DNA of 64,000 nt from Trachythela sp. YZ-2020 (Eukaryota > Cnidaria > Anthozoa > Malacalcyonacea > Clavulariidae), in NCBI GenBank assembly GCA_016169945.1, contig JADLSH010000170.1, positions 496,001 to 560,000 on the forward strand, in the 5' to 3' direction. The notes beneath the pieces were generated by a model, which saw nothing but the letters and a program-made list of their open reading frames with translations, ran no database searches and had not been told where the DNA came from. Positions 34,469 to 45,018 of the stretch are shown piece after piece (positions within the stretch are counted from its first letter, which is position 1; each line of letters starts with the position of its first letter). The position numbers and the translations under genes were made by a program.

Positions 34469-34572
34469 TTAATATAAAAAATTGTCACATTTGTTATTGT
34501 AAAAATAACCAATTTTCCAGTTATTTCCACATGCCTGCAGTTTCCAAAAGAAACACTACGTACTGTTTAATG

Positions 34573-35037
34573 CCCCATTTATACACTTGAGCCTTGTTTC
34601 CATTTGGTTCAGCTGTCATGACCAAGTCGTGGTCACTGGTGCAAAATAGTCTGGATCTTTCTGCATGTGTTTTGTCAGTTTACTGATTGGAAAGATGTGT
34701 TCACACCATGTTATATCAGCTCCCTTCTTGACATTGTCAAAACAGCACAACTGATCATGGACACCAGGCTGACATAAGATGGATGGTAGAAAGGTTCGAC
34801 ACATGTGTTGATGCAAAATAGTGTGTAATGAAAGAGTTGTGAACAGAAAAATACCACAACCTCAATTGAAAGTCAACCAGGGTTGGTTCAAGCTGACCTG
34901 GGTTGAAAACTCAGGAAAAATATCCAGACTCCAGTGTTGCAGCCAACCCCGGGTTAATGTTGTGAATGCAATAAAAAGAAGTCCCATGGGGTCTTCCAAC
35001 CTGGGTTGAAAATCAGTACGGGCTCGTGTAAATGGGG
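34573..35037. mobile_element. MITE with CCCCATTTATACACTTGAGCC ends
   Basis: CCCCATTTATACACTTGAGC pairs with GGGCTCGTGTAAATGGGG. Internal AACCTGGGTTGAAAA / AACCAGGGTTGG motifs repeat in the right half. No target duplication identified. It is nested in the foldback loop. Confidence 0.65.
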
Positions 35038-36149
35038 ATAAAAATTTCAAGGGACTGTTTCTCCAGTAATTGGCCAAGGCTAGCATAGAATATGCATTAT
35101 CTGTCTATTGCCAGAATACTATATTCTCCTGGTAATGACCTGGGCATTGATGTGTTGAGGGCAAGCTAATTGTTTTAAATTTACTTTAAATCCTTCTTAA
35201 GAAATGAATAGTTATGAGTATTCCTTTTGAATATTCTCTATCCCAAACTTGACCTATTTCAATTCCTAATGAGTGGGCCATTGACTTATACATGGCATTC
35301 CATCATTCATGTCCTTTTATAAGTTGTATTAATAACTTTGCTTTTATATTAACTGATCCTAGAGAGAATTTTACTACAACTTTGACATGGCAAATCTTGT
35401 CTATGGGCATCCTTTACATATATTTCCTCCAATTATTCTTTATGTTTGTTCTTATATTTACTTCATTTATAGATATTTAATAATCAAATAATGAATACAC
35501 TCTCGAAACACTCCACATTTTAAATCAATTTTATGGCTCCTATTCAAAGTGCAACTGCTACATTAAGTAGATTTACTCTGCAAAAGGTTATATTTAGGTT
35601 GCCATCCAATTTTATTATAAGTATAATAAATGAAAACAAGTACTATTAAACATGCACAAATATCTATACAGACTGAAAAGTATATTTGTAAAGGCTTGTC
35701 GATCAAGATTAAACATATATGATAAAACAAAATTACTTACTTTCCTTTCAAGGTATTTTTTAGTATAGTAGATCTTATTCCGCCTCCATATGTGGAAGCA
35801 AACTAGAAATTGTCTTCTCATATGATTGTGGCGACAAAATATTATTCCCGCAAGGACAACTTTGAACGAACACAAATGCAGATAGTTTAGAGCAATCTAG
35901 ATAATTTTAGTTTTAAAAGCATTAACATAACATATTTTATCCATGGTAGAGCGATGAGGTTAGCACAAGATTGCGAAGTGTCTTAAATTTGCGAAAATTC
36001 ACGTTCGTTCAGGTTGTCCGCCATATATTTCTAGACAAATTTGTATCACTCCATGGTCCCCGGAAGTGATTTTCGCATATATAATGTGGCTTCACTTTTG
36101 CAACCCATAGAAGCTATATCCAGTCTATTATTAGATCAGTGGGTGTGAT

Positions 36150-36620
36150 GAACCCCTAGAAAAATTGGTACAGACAAGAACGAATCGATAAGTCTAGTAT
36201 TAAAGATAAAACATGTTTAGTGTTACATACATATACTAAAAGGATACTAACAGGATACTAACCTGTTCCTTTTTTCAAAAGGCACAACAGTGAATATATT
36301 GTGCAGTGTTTTGAAACACCTTTACAAAATTATAAAATAACAGATTATTTGATTGTATTTTTAACAAAATTAGGTTGTCTTTAAAAAATAAGCATGTGCG
36401 CCTCCTATTTATATCAACAGGAATCTAACCTGTTCTTTATTTAAAAAGGACAACAGTTGATATATTTAAAGAGAAATTTGAAATTTAAAAAAATTTGATT
36501 AGACTAAACAAGAACATGATGTATAACAATCACTTGGTGTGATTACGTGTGTGCAGCAGTTCTTTTATATAGATATACAAATTTTTTATAAATTTTCAAT
36601 TTTCCATGAAGGAAAAAAAT
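36150..36620. other. AT-rich stretch with repeated GGA(T/A)ACTAACCTGTTC motif
   Basis: AACAGGA(A)T(A/C)TAACCTGTTC-like units occur at about 36247, 36418 and, left of the foldback, at 33020, each followed by short inverted T-runs (CTTTTTTCAAAAGGCACAACAG; CTTTATTTAAAAAGGACAACAG). They may be relics of one repeat or regulatory repeats of the AT-rich block. Confidence 0.45.
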
Positions 36621-36626
36621 AAAAAC

Positions 36627-36731
36627 GTTATTTACCGTTTAGGTCAGTCCATACTGAAATATATTTTCCCTCGGCCTCATGAGACCTCGGGAAAATATTT
36701 TTACAGTACGGACCTCCCATCCGGTAAATAA
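36627..36731. mobile_element. About 105-bp hairpin MITE
   Basis: GTTATTTACCGTTTAGGTCA..CCATACTG..ATATTTTCCCTCGG is the inverted copy of CCTCGGGAAAATAT..CAGTACGGAC..CCGGTAAATAAC around a CATGAG centre. It forms one long imperfect hairpin. No protein. Confidence 0.8.
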
Positions 36732-37320
36732 CATATATGTATCTATCATAATAATGTATTGATCTTCTCATATCGCTATCGTCACCGACATCACAATTGC
36801 AGTATAACAATAAATGTTGTATAGTTTTTTTTCCAAAAAACATTCCCCATATAAACTTCCGAGATCGTCGTTATGTAAAATTTCTCTGAAAACACTTTGT
36901 TAACCACCGCTTTAACTTTTGAAACAGTTCGTTTTCCATCACATAGCATAGATAACCAATATCGACGCGTCCCATTCATCTCTAAAACGGCAATATGCGT
37001 ACTTGTTCAAAAAGATGATGGTTTTTCTCTTCATCAAAATTCGCTTTCCATTGATCAGATATTAATTGTATCGCACCATTGTTAACATTTACACATTCCT
37101 CGTGTTTAACATCTAGTATAAGAGAGCATTCTGATGTAGCACCTCGCAATATTTTGAACATTGCTGAGTAATTTTTTAAAGGGTTTTTAAAAAAACCCAT
37201 ATTAATATACATACTGTTGTACTTTTTTAAAAAAGGAACAGGAATTGGCATTTTTGGTTTTTGGACTATAATTTTCCAATATTTCAAGACACGATGAAAA
37301 AGGTAGGGGTGTTTATTCAA
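36640..37320 (-). CDS. Uncharacterised AT-rich gene, broken
   Basis: The minus strand reads MPIPVPFLKKYNSMYINMGF and VNVNNGAIQLISDQWKANFD to a stop at 36982. Protein-like sequence then resumes in another frame (WLSMLCDGKRTVSKVKAVVN; MGNVFWKKNYTTF). The codon bias (A/T at third positions) matches the neighbouring ORFs of the block. I do not recognise the family. Given its neighbours it may belong to the same virus-like element as the capsid-like fragment at 61.1 kb, but there is no direct evidence. Confidence 0.4.
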
Positions 37321-37329
37321 TTTTTGTTT

Positions 37330-38120
37330 TTGTGTGGTTTTTCATCATTTAAACTTGCTGAAACTGCCCGTTTTGAGCAGGGCTTCGAATTTACTCTGTA
37401 GAAAACATTTCTTGTTTTTTGTACAATTGAAAACGCCGTTTAAGATGAAAAAACATGTTCACACTGCCGTTTATGGAGGAAATGTCTTGTTTTCAATCGA
37501 ACTTTTTGTTATGGTTATTTTTTATAAATTTTAGAAACAAAACCACAGAAAATACTCAAAAATATGATGCATGCTGCATGTCGGCCAAGCCGAAAGCCGT
37601 AGCTCTACATTGTTTTATTATAAAATTTAAGCTAGATTAAAATTTTGACATCGTCTAGGGAGTAACTGACTAAATTTAATATATTCCAAGCATATTTTGG
37701 GGGGAATTTTTTGTTTTTCAAATGTTTTTCACTCCTATTCATAAACAAAAAATTTCAAAAAAATAACTCTTTGGACCATGGTCAAATATTGTAAAAAGCT
37801 GCCCGCTCGAATCAGATTGCAGGAAATCAAAAAATATCAATAGCTATACACAAATAAAAAAATTATAAATGTTATCATATATTAACGCCACTGGATTCCT
37901 GTGTGTATATATAAGCAACACACGAGCGTTCACAGACACAACACGCATGGGTATATGGTGATGCATGTCAGTGCATAAGTAATAGCATACTGTTGTTGTT
38001 GTTCTTCAAATTTTTTAAGGGTTTTGTTATAAACCCGAATATACATGCTGTAGCACTTTTTTAAGTAGAGGTTAGATTCCTGTATGTATGTACAACAACA
38101 CAATTTTTTATCTTTTTTTA
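37330..38120. other. AT-rich stretch without assigned gene
   Basis: Low-complexity A/T sequence. AAGGGTTTT..AAACCC motifs recur at about 37175 and 38020. No domain found. Confidence 0.4.
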
Positions 38121-38123
38121 TAT

Positions 38124-38492
38124 TTAATACATATCTTTAAATTTACATATTATATTTCTTGATTTTTGAACAACTTTATTATATTTTTTATAAATTTTGT
38201 AATCACTCGTTAAACCTTCTTGTTCAAATATATGCTCTAAATTATACACGTATATATTGTGTTCAATTTTTTTAACACAGTCTTTTACAAAATGATGACA
38301 CGTCACATTAGATGGTTTTATAAGTGGTTTGTTGTGATCTTGGGTTAGAAGATGTTCAAATTTTTTAACGCGGTCATTTACAAATCCATGATACACGACA
38401 CCATAGAAATTACTTCGTTGAAGCCCTCGAACATGTCTTCTTCTATGTTTATTTTTATGTTTATTAAACATTTTTAAAGTTGTTTTTCTCAT
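38124..38492 (-). CDS. Uncharacterised basic protein of the AT-rich block
   Basis: A 122-residue open frame from ATG at 38490-38492: MRKTTLKMFNKHKNKHRRRH, then an internal duplication of the type 'FV.D.VKK.EH' (GFVNDRVKKFEHLLTQDHNK and HHFVKDCVKKIEHNIYVYNL). The duplication and the uninterrupted frame in very AT-rich DNA argue that it is a real coding sequence. The basic N-terminus could bind nucleic acid (inference). No family recognised. Confidence 0.5.
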   Translation of the reverse strand: MRKTTLKMFNKHKNKHRRRHVRGLQRSNFYGVVYHGFVNDRVKKFEHLLTQDHNKPLIKPSNVTCHHFVKDCVKKIEHNIYVYNLEHIFEQEGLTSDYKIYKKYNKVVQKSRNIICKFKDMY

Positions 38493-38534
38493 TTTGACAT
38501 CTTTATTTTACTGTAAAACGTCTTTTTGTATTAT

Positions 38535-38765
38535 TTACTACCCGCTGCCATTAAAAGAGGGAGTAAACCTAAAAATCCACCACATTGTTTTTTTTATAAA
38601 GACCACGATGCCGCGCTAATCGTTTGATTAGTTGAGAACATTCCTAGACTATCTAAATATCGCTGATGAAAAAATCCACCGCGTTGTTTTTTTTTGGATA
38701 ATAATAAGGACGACGACGATGACTAGGAATCATTAAACCTCCTTTTTGACGAGGAGATTTTCGTT
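38535..38765 (-). pseudogene. Gly-Gly-rich small virion-type peptide (tentative)
   Basis: The minus strand encodes SPRQKGGLMIPSHRRRPYYYP, then QRGGFFHQRYLDSLG and finally QCGGFLGLLPLLMAAGSK in slipping frames. Basic stretches followed by GGF sites and a short hydrophobic C-terminus resemble the small pX/pVI-like core peptides of adenovirus- and Polinton-type elements, cleaved at Gly-Gly by their adenain-type proteases. Poly-T runs at 38588 and 38684 coincide with the frame slips. Assignment rests on this pattern only. Confidence 0.3.
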
Positions 38766-38858
38766 TTTACCCATAATTATATTTTAATCATTATTTACAT
38801 ACTATATGTTTATATATAATTTTATATTTTTTAGAATTTTTATTGGACGAAGAGAAAG

Positions 38859-39190
38859 ATGGAACGAGAAAATTACTATACTTATGGAAAAAACAATTAT
38901 ACTATAGAACAATTAAGTAAATATATAGACAAAACAGAAAATAGTGTAAAATTTAAAATAATAATGTACAAATTAAAACGTAAGATGAAATTAAAGTATC
39001 CTGAAAAAATGAAAAATACACAATGTTTTTTTTCTTTTTTAATCCACTATTTTGGTAAAGCTCATAACTATTATAATCAAAATACTCATAGTAATGGTCG
39101 GATTGTCATCGTCAATTATATCCAACTCAAATTCATCTCCTTCATTTTTTACACATACACACACATTCTTTCATTTTTTTTTCTTTTTTA
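38859..39190 (+). CDS. Uncharacterised ORF with helix-turn-helix-like start
   Basis: From ATG 38859: NNYTIEQLSKYIDKTENSVK FKI then basic KLKRKMKLKYPEKMKN, a possible DNA-binding helix-turn-helix (residues about 12-45) followed by a C-terminus that becomes low-complexity Phe/His-rich and likely runs past the true end. A TTTATATATAATTTTATA stretch lies about 45 bases upstream. Unrecognised; divergent from the gene at 38124-38492. Confidence 0.4.
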
Positions 39191-39259
39191 AATTCTATTA
39201 TCCCTTTCCACCAGTATTGTAATATTATTTTTTTCCAACACCATATTTTTAAACCATCA

Positions 39260-39935
39260 ATATCTTTATTAAAAACATAACTTATATTCTGTTAGCATAT
39301 ACCCCATATTTAAAGATAATTTTTTCATAAGCGTGAACGATTCTAAACTACATATAGATTTATAACTGTTTATAACAGTATCTTTGACATATTTCTCAAC
39401 ATATTTTTTTACTATGTATAGTGTTTTCCCTACATCCTTCATGACTTATAAATTCCATATATTTTTGTAAATTAACATCGTCTTTATTGTAGATTTTTTC
39501 AACTCTTTCTACACTCATCATTTTTGGTCTTGTTCTTGTTTATCTTCTTCTTCTTGTTTATCTTTTAGATCTTGGATATCTTTTTGTTTTTGTTTGGTTA
39601 ATTTTTGTCTTTAGTTGCCGTTTGTTCTTTTAATAAACAAATCATATCTTCATTTTGATTTTTTGTTATTTTCTTTTAACATACACATTACTTTATTGTC
39701 ATCACCTCATTTGACGGTTTGATATAATTCCAATTCTTGAATAAGACATGCTTCACAATTACATTTTCCTAGGCTTGTTTGATAGTGTCGAAATACGATG
39801 TGAAATGATCTCCCACATTTGTTTTGTAAAAAAAGTATGAGTTTAACATACGTTTTTTTTTCAATCTTATTTTCCGAATGACGACAAACCAGTTTTTTAC
39901 TTTATTATAAGCAATAAAGATTTGCCTTTTACTTT
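39260..39935 (-). CDS. Two or three short AT-rich ORFs, unrecognised
   Basis: At 39935-39715 a minus-strand frame reads CRHSENKIEKKTYVKLILFL and CGRSFHIVFRHYQ, with CNCEACLIQELELYQTVK at its end: four cysteines, zinc-finger-like. At about 39520-39260 another reads MSVERVEKIYNKDDVNLQKY then, after a slip, VKKYVEKYVKDTVINSYKSI. Between them the sequence encodes Lys/Glu/Gln repeats. These are consistent with small genes of the AT-rich block; no family assigned. Confidence 0.35.
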
Positions 39936-40314
39936 GGAAAATATCCTGAAAATAAAAAATAATAAATGAAGAAAATTGCAGTATAATAACGTTATTTTAC
40001 AATGAAATTTGAACAACGTTTTTATATTTTGTTTTTATTTGTTCTCCGATATATAAGTATATTTTCAAGACAAGCCAGATTTTATAGAAAATATTTCATC
40101 ATTTATTTTAGTGAAAGAAAATGTTTTTGAAGTTTGGCATATTAAATTTAGACAATGCACAAGCATGTGCTTAAACCTGTTATGTTATAGTAAAACAAAC
40201 ATTGTATGTAAGTATAATAATTCGAGCATATGACAAAGGTTTGTTTGAAAAAAGAATCGATGTAAAATATCATAACATGATTTATGAAATATCGCGATAT
40301 TTAACTCTTTCTAA

Positions 40315-41214
40315 ACGGCACCATTGAATATCAACCGCCAAAGGATGATGACTTTGAGTGCTTGTATCTTTGGCGCCCCTCACCCAAAACGGACGACAAT
40401 ACCAGCAATCGATTCAGCAAACACACCTGTTCTTGGTTAATGCCAATCAAATCGCATTGTTTTACAGCTCTCTGTGAGTTTTAACACCTTTGTAATCTGA
40501 TATTTAATTCAATTATATAACTTCTGTTTTAAAAACTGTGTGATCTTCGCTAATACACCGTTTTATAGAGCTTTAAAAACAGTACATGCTGACCAACTGT
40601 CAAGGAACAACAATAAAAATTGACAAAGTTACGGCAAAATTTGAAATGTAGCATACGGGTCAAACCGGAATTTCAGACAAAAACAACCGGAAAAGAACCA
40701 AAGATGAACAAAGACTGTTGCTATGGTTTTTTAAGTGGCCGGAATGAATTCCCCATGGTAAAATACCCTATATAGGATTTTTTGTCGGGACTGAAGCGCT
40801 TGTGCAAACCATATATAGTCAAGCTACGGCAAGCTCGTGCATGCTGGAAAATAGCCGATAAATAAAAAAACATTAAAAATAAATATTTCTATTCGCCGTA
40901 TCGCAGCCAAGTTTTACCAAATAAAGACACAGATAAAAAGCTAAATTTCGACCATTAGAAGTCTGTGGAGATATTAAACATATGAAAAGATATTAAAGAT
41001 TGTTTGAGTTGAACTGAAGTATGACTGGAGGTATGTTTGGGATTAAACTTTTAGTATTTTTGATTCTGTAATATTTAGTCGGCTTATTTTCTAAGGATTC
41101 CAATGGTGTTAATTTCATTGCCAGGGGATAAATATTTTGCAAAGGAAATCGTACTCAAAGTGCTCTTGCGACAACTTGCGACAACATAATTAAAATGCGA
41201 CCAACCAGAAAGAG
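40315..41214. mobile_element. TTAA-flanked element, copy 2
   Basis: Ends CTCTTTCTAAACGGC and ...ACCAGAAAGAG with TTAA at 40311-40314 and 41215-41218. Shares CTTTGGCGCCCCTCACCCAA, GGAATGAATTCCCCA and AAGCTAAATTTCGACCATTA with copies 1 and 3. Non-coding. Sits just upstream of the TATA box at 41236. Confidence 0.9.
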
Positions 41215-41235
41215 TTAAACACAGTATGAAAAAGG

Positions 41236-41243
41236 TATAAAAG
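41236..41243 (+). promoter_or_regulatory. TATA box of the AT-rich ORF series
   Basis: TATAAAAG preceded by AAAGG lies 50 bases upstream of the ATG at 41293, outside the TTAA-flanked element that ends at 41214. The match to the consensus is full-length. Transcription start would be expected at about 41265-41275 (inference). Confidence 0.5.
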
Positions 41244-41292
41244 CTTTTGATTTTTTAACATGGTTTTATATTTTTTTGAATGGTGAGAAAAA

Positions 41293-41607
41293 ATGATGTT
41301 GTCTAATATGATGAAACAATATGCTGAAGATAATTTTTTTTTACCTGCCGTACCTACATTACCACGTGCTAAAATTTGTGAGGTTAATTTAACGTATACT
41401 GAGCTACACAAACACATGATGTATATTGACAAATGTTCTTTCTTTATAATATATCAACACAGTTCTAACACATGTGTGATAAAATGACGGGAGCTGACCA
41501 CGATTGTAAAAGAGTACATTATCACAGCATTATAAACGAATGGGAGGACGATGTGATGATGACGATGTGGTAAAAGATTCTGACAATGACAGCGCGCTTC
41601 CTTTATC
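41293..41607 (+). pseudogene. Uncharacterised AT-rich gene, first segment
   Basis: From ATG 41293 the product reads YAEDNFFLPAVPTLPRAK, KICEVNLTYTELHKHMMYID then, past one stop/slip at 41485-41487, CKRVHYHSIINEWEDDV and an Asp-rich DDDDVVKDSDNDSALPL, running up to the insertion at 41608. The frame is picked up again on the far side of that insertion at 43483. The acidic stretch ahead of a basic domain could be a linker. Family unknown. Confidence 0.5.
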
Positions 41608-41859
41608 CATAGTTCATAGAGACAGGGTTTGGAAGGCTGGCAAACTTCAAAGGCTTTAGAGCCAATTAATTTCAGATGTTGAGAAACTGCGTCATGTGAC
41701 AATACGAGTGCATCAAATTCAGAAATTACTAGAGCGTAGTATTACTGAAATAAGATATTGTGATTATAAATACTGAAATAAGGCATTGTTGCTCTTGTCA
41801 TGGCTTCGACAAGTTCAGCATACGATTCAGAAAGCAAATTCCGCTAAAGCTACTACAGC

Positions 41860-42160
41860 TTCTAACAAAGGAAAAAACAAATACCAAGCTACATCACGGA
41901 GGAGAAGGTTTTGTCTATCATCCGAGAAATAGGGAAAAGTCTCACCGATCAAGGTTTACCCAGAGAAACAAGTTGACTCGCAACGCAGTAAATCGTTCAT
42001 AGAAGATGTGAATGGTCTTCTAGATAGGTTTCATCGTAAGAACGATCGCGATAGATTCATGAAAGACTACTTCTGGAAAATGTATCGTTCATGGAAAGAA
42101 TACTTTCATCCGTTCAGTGATCACAAAGTTGTGTTTCTGATGCTGGTAAATTTGCCTGAT
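41860..42160 (+). CDS. Unrecognised coding segment within the 1.9-kb element
   Basis: ITEEKVLSIIREIGKSLTDQ in one frame and KSFIEDVNGLLDRFHRKNDR followed by DRFMKDYFWKMYRSWKEYFH in another. Charged and aromatic, protein-like and unrelated to the flanking AT-rich frame. It could be a remnant transposase or cargo exon. Confidence 0.35.
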
Positions 42161-42213
42161 TGAATTGATCACCTGTAAAAAAAGAAAAAGACTCTTACCT
42201 GGAAGATAGATGC

Positions 42214-42242
42214 ATATATATAATATATATATATATATATAA
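42214..42242. repeat. (TA)n microsatellite
   Basis: Alternating TA run inside the 1.9-kb element. Confidence 0.9.
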
Positions 42243-42415
42243 AGTGCATGTATAAAATATTAAAAAAAAATATTTTGGTCACTTCATTCACAGGTGAAGT
42301 GAAAGCTGCTGCCCACACTCCACAGTCTTAGAGTGTATCATTTTTCGATACTATATTGACTAAAGAATAACTATGTTTTGACCCATAGCTTGCAATGCAC
42401 CCTATTTCAGTGTTT

Positions 42416-42570
42416 TAAGGCCATGTTACACGGGGCAATTTTCTCTGCAACTTGTCTCGCAACGGCGTTGCATTGCAGGTCGCAAGGGAAATTTCCTCGT
42501 GTAACACCCCTATTTTGCAACTTCTGTCGCGACGAAAAATTGCGTTGCAAGTTGCAGAGAAAGTTGAAGC
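42416..42570. repeat. Palindromic segment, hAT-MITE-like
   Basis: GTTACACGGGGCAATTTTCT and CTGCAACTTGTCTCGCAACG at the left are mirrored by CGTTGCAAGTTGCAGAGAAA and AAATTTCCTCGTGTAACA. Sequence of this kind is common at hAT-MITE ends. Full element borders are not clear. Confidence 0.6.
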
Positions 42571-43482
42571 AGCTTCTACTTTTAGTTCACTTCTGGGTGC
42601 AGTTGTGGAGGTGGTATGCTTTTCTGTGGTAAATTTAGGGAAGGAACAGCTTCAGGCACAAGTCTTTTGCAGGTGGGAACTATAAACATGACCAAAAACC
42701 TTGTTAATATACAAGTATATTTTACACAAGTACTTTCAGTCTACCACCATTTCAATGAATTGTATATAGGAAAATAAAAATTATCTTGTAGATCTTATAT
42801 TCTGACTAAGTGCTTATATCAGCTAGCTCATATCAATCCATAAGCAATTGGGCATATATTAAATTATATAGCACTTTTACTAATATTATAATACATGTTA
42901 AAGAAAAGTATGATTTAGTGGGATTTATCCTGAATTTCTGTATTCCGGTAAATTTGAGCATATGGTTTGAATCCATGCATAATTACTGAAGCGTATTATG
43001 TAAATCAGTATTAAATTTCCATATGCCCTACAATTGAAACACCATATTGAATTATACAAGCTTCTCGCAACGAGCGATAACTTAAAGCTTTAATACTGAA
43101 ATATCAATAATTCCATATTCAGAATCTATCGGTATTAACTGATAAGAAAGAAACTTACATGTTTCGATAAGGTTCTTTTCGAAGTGTCTTTTTCGAAGTG
43201 TCTTTCTTTGATCGATTTGATTTTGCAAGCTTTGTGTCTATCTCTCGATCTCTTATCACAAGGTGCACCCACGCTTCGCGAGTTTTAGTCGATAAATTGT
43301 CGTATTTTGTTGGAATTCATGTTGTTTAAAAAAACATGCTTTTTAAGCGAGCTATAGCCATAGAGTAAGGTTTCCCTCTTATAATTCTCGAATTTCAATG
43401 CACTCGTATTGTCACGTGACATAGAACAATAACATAATTTGGCCACACCCCCAGCTTCCAAACCCTGTCTCTATGAACTATG

Positions 43483-43804
43483 CTTTATCTTGTGTCGAAA
43501 AAGAAAAAATTGCAGAGATTCCTAATAATCTTTATGATTCGCAAGTGATATTTTATGAATATGCTCCAACATCTATATACAAGCGTTTGCAATGCGTATC
43601 GTTGCAAAAGATATGATGGTGAAATATGAGAAAATGAATGAATCCATGAGATATGATTGGAGATTGGCTTTAGCTTTAGCTCATAATGATCTAGAACCGT
43701 TTATAGAAATGGTTTTTAATTACGAACATCATAAAACAACGTGTGAAAATAGAAAACGTAAACGTATTCGAGTAGAAGATAGTATAAATATGAACACACA
43801 TAGG
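43483..43804 (+). pseudogene. Uncharacterised AT-rich gene, second segment
   Basis: Resumes after the 1.9-kb insertion: CVEKEKIAEIPNNLYDSQVI then YEYAPTSIYKRLQ, and after a slip near 43600 VAKDMMVKYEKMNESMRYD, LALALAHNDLEPFIEMVF and RKRKRIRVEDS (basic, nuclear-localisation-like). The frame runs straight into the duplication CACATAGG at the border of the 5.7-kb element. No family recognised. Confidence 0.5.
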
Positions 43805-44344
43805 CAGGGGTGGAATTTCATCGTGGCAATTGCCGTTGTTAGAGAGGAAATACCGTCGATCATTGCTGGCAACAACGGCAATTTGTTTGGCGTCGAGTAA
43901 CTTTTTAAGTTTTTAATAGTTTTTGAGGAAATTTTAGATTTTCTCCTTAATATATTCCATCCTTATAATCTTTAATATAAAATATTTTGTGCGAATTATA
44001 TGAAATCGATCGGGCAGCCATTTTGAAAAGTTTCATAAGGTAGAATTGAGATACTTCATGTAATTAGCAACGTTATGGATACTTTTATGCGAACATCCGC
44101 TGAGCCGCACATCCTATTGTCATAGCAACATCAGAAATAATATTAAAAACCTTGTGGTTTTGTATTTTAAAATAAGCATGGATGTGCCATTGGACGAACT
44201 CGAAGATGATTTAAATAATCTTGAAATTGCGTTATTTTCTCTAAATAAAGTTGATTCACTTGTGAACATATTCATCGCTCGAATCCAAATACGCCAACGT
44301 TTTGGCAAATATTAGAGCAAGGCGCGTTATCAAAGGGAACAGAC

Positions 44345-45018
44345 TTGAAAGGGACAATTTTGGACAGCAACTTGTTCCAGATGATATTTATATTGCAGAA
44401 AGCAAAGAAAGGACAGAGTTTGTTGCCTGCAAATCAACACCAAATGGCGATTGTTTATAAGTTTAATATTATTATAGGTGCATGTACAAAAGGAGAATGG
44501 GCTGGGATGTTACAGTTCATGGCACTTGCCTCTGTTCTTGGAAGACCAATTTTTTCTGTTTATCCGAATTCACCCTCAACAATGCGAACAGTTACTCATG
44601 GATTGGTGAAACCAAGGATATCAAATATGGATCATGATAACAACAAAGTCTATATCATGTGGTCAAGAGCTGGGGGCATGTGTAACTCAATTTAATCCTA
44701 ACCATTTCATTTCCCTCATTAAGCAAGACATCACTCACAGTGACAGCAGCAAAATTCAAATTTGGGACTATGAAGAAATCAAACTTTAAAGCACCTTCCC
44801 TAATAACAAGCTTCTTTGGAGCTCAAAAGAAAAAGAAGATTGTTAAAGAGGGTAATTGTGATACTGATACGAGTGACATCAACAGTCACTGTCATGGAGG
44901 AAAACAAACTGAACACTTGAAAGAAACATCTCAGTCTCAACATAATCAAGGGTCTGGAATCAAGATTTCAAAGAGTAAATATATATTTAAATACTACATT
45001 TCAGTGTTTCACTGTTAA
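44345..45018 (+). CDS. OTU-like domain segment in the 5.7-kb element
   Basis: ESKERTEFVACKSTPNGDCL (upstream frame, 44395-44455) has the 'PNGDCL' N-terminal motif of OTU-type cysteine proteases, where Asp-Gly/Asn-x-Cys carries the nucleophile. GEWAGMLQFMALASVLGRPI then FSVYPNSPSTMRTVTHGLVK and YIMWSRAGG follow, and NPNHFISLI supplies the C-terminal His box. This 'ASVLGRPI.SVYPN' form is seen in vertnin-like and transposon OTU proteins of animals. Frame slips occur at about 44460 and 44690. After it come FKFGTMKKSNFKAPSLITSF and Lys-rich sequence. Role inferred: possible deubiquitinase-like cargo. Confidence 0.6.

Larger units (their letters stand above)
33077..36141. mobile_element. 3.1-kb foldback element with 8-bp target duplication
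   Basis: Ends CACTGATCTAATAATAGACT / AGTCTATTATTAGATCAGTG are flanked by identical GGTGTGAT (33069-33076 and 36142-36149), an 8-bp duplication as made by hAT-type transposases. The arms (about 33077-33720 and 35600-36141) are inverted copies including GCAAAAGTGAAGCC, the peptide-coding CFHIWRRNKIYYT and CATATGGAGGCGG. The arms differ at scattered sites. The loop holds two further MITEs (33739-34468, 34573-35037). No transposase recognised. Confidence 0.9.
41608..43482. mobile_element. 1.9-kb TIR element inside the AT-rich gene
   Basis: CATAGTTCATAGAGACAGGG at the left pairs with CCCTGTCTCTATGAACTATG at the right; CTTTATC is duplicated (41601-41607 and 43483-43489), 7 bp or a diverged 8 bp, of hAT type. 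Subterminal GTCA(T/C)GTGACAATACGAGTGCAT is also inverted. An interior segment (41780-42160) reads RRRRFCLSSEK, KSFIEDVNGLLDRFHRKNDR and YFWKMYRSWKEYFHPF in one main frame and may be coding, but I do not recognise a transposase. Confidence 0.85.

Noticed and set aside
34862..35086. Open frame on the minus strand with PFTRARTDFQPRLEDP
   Set aside because: Product of the repeated AACCTGGGTTG motifs of a MITE.
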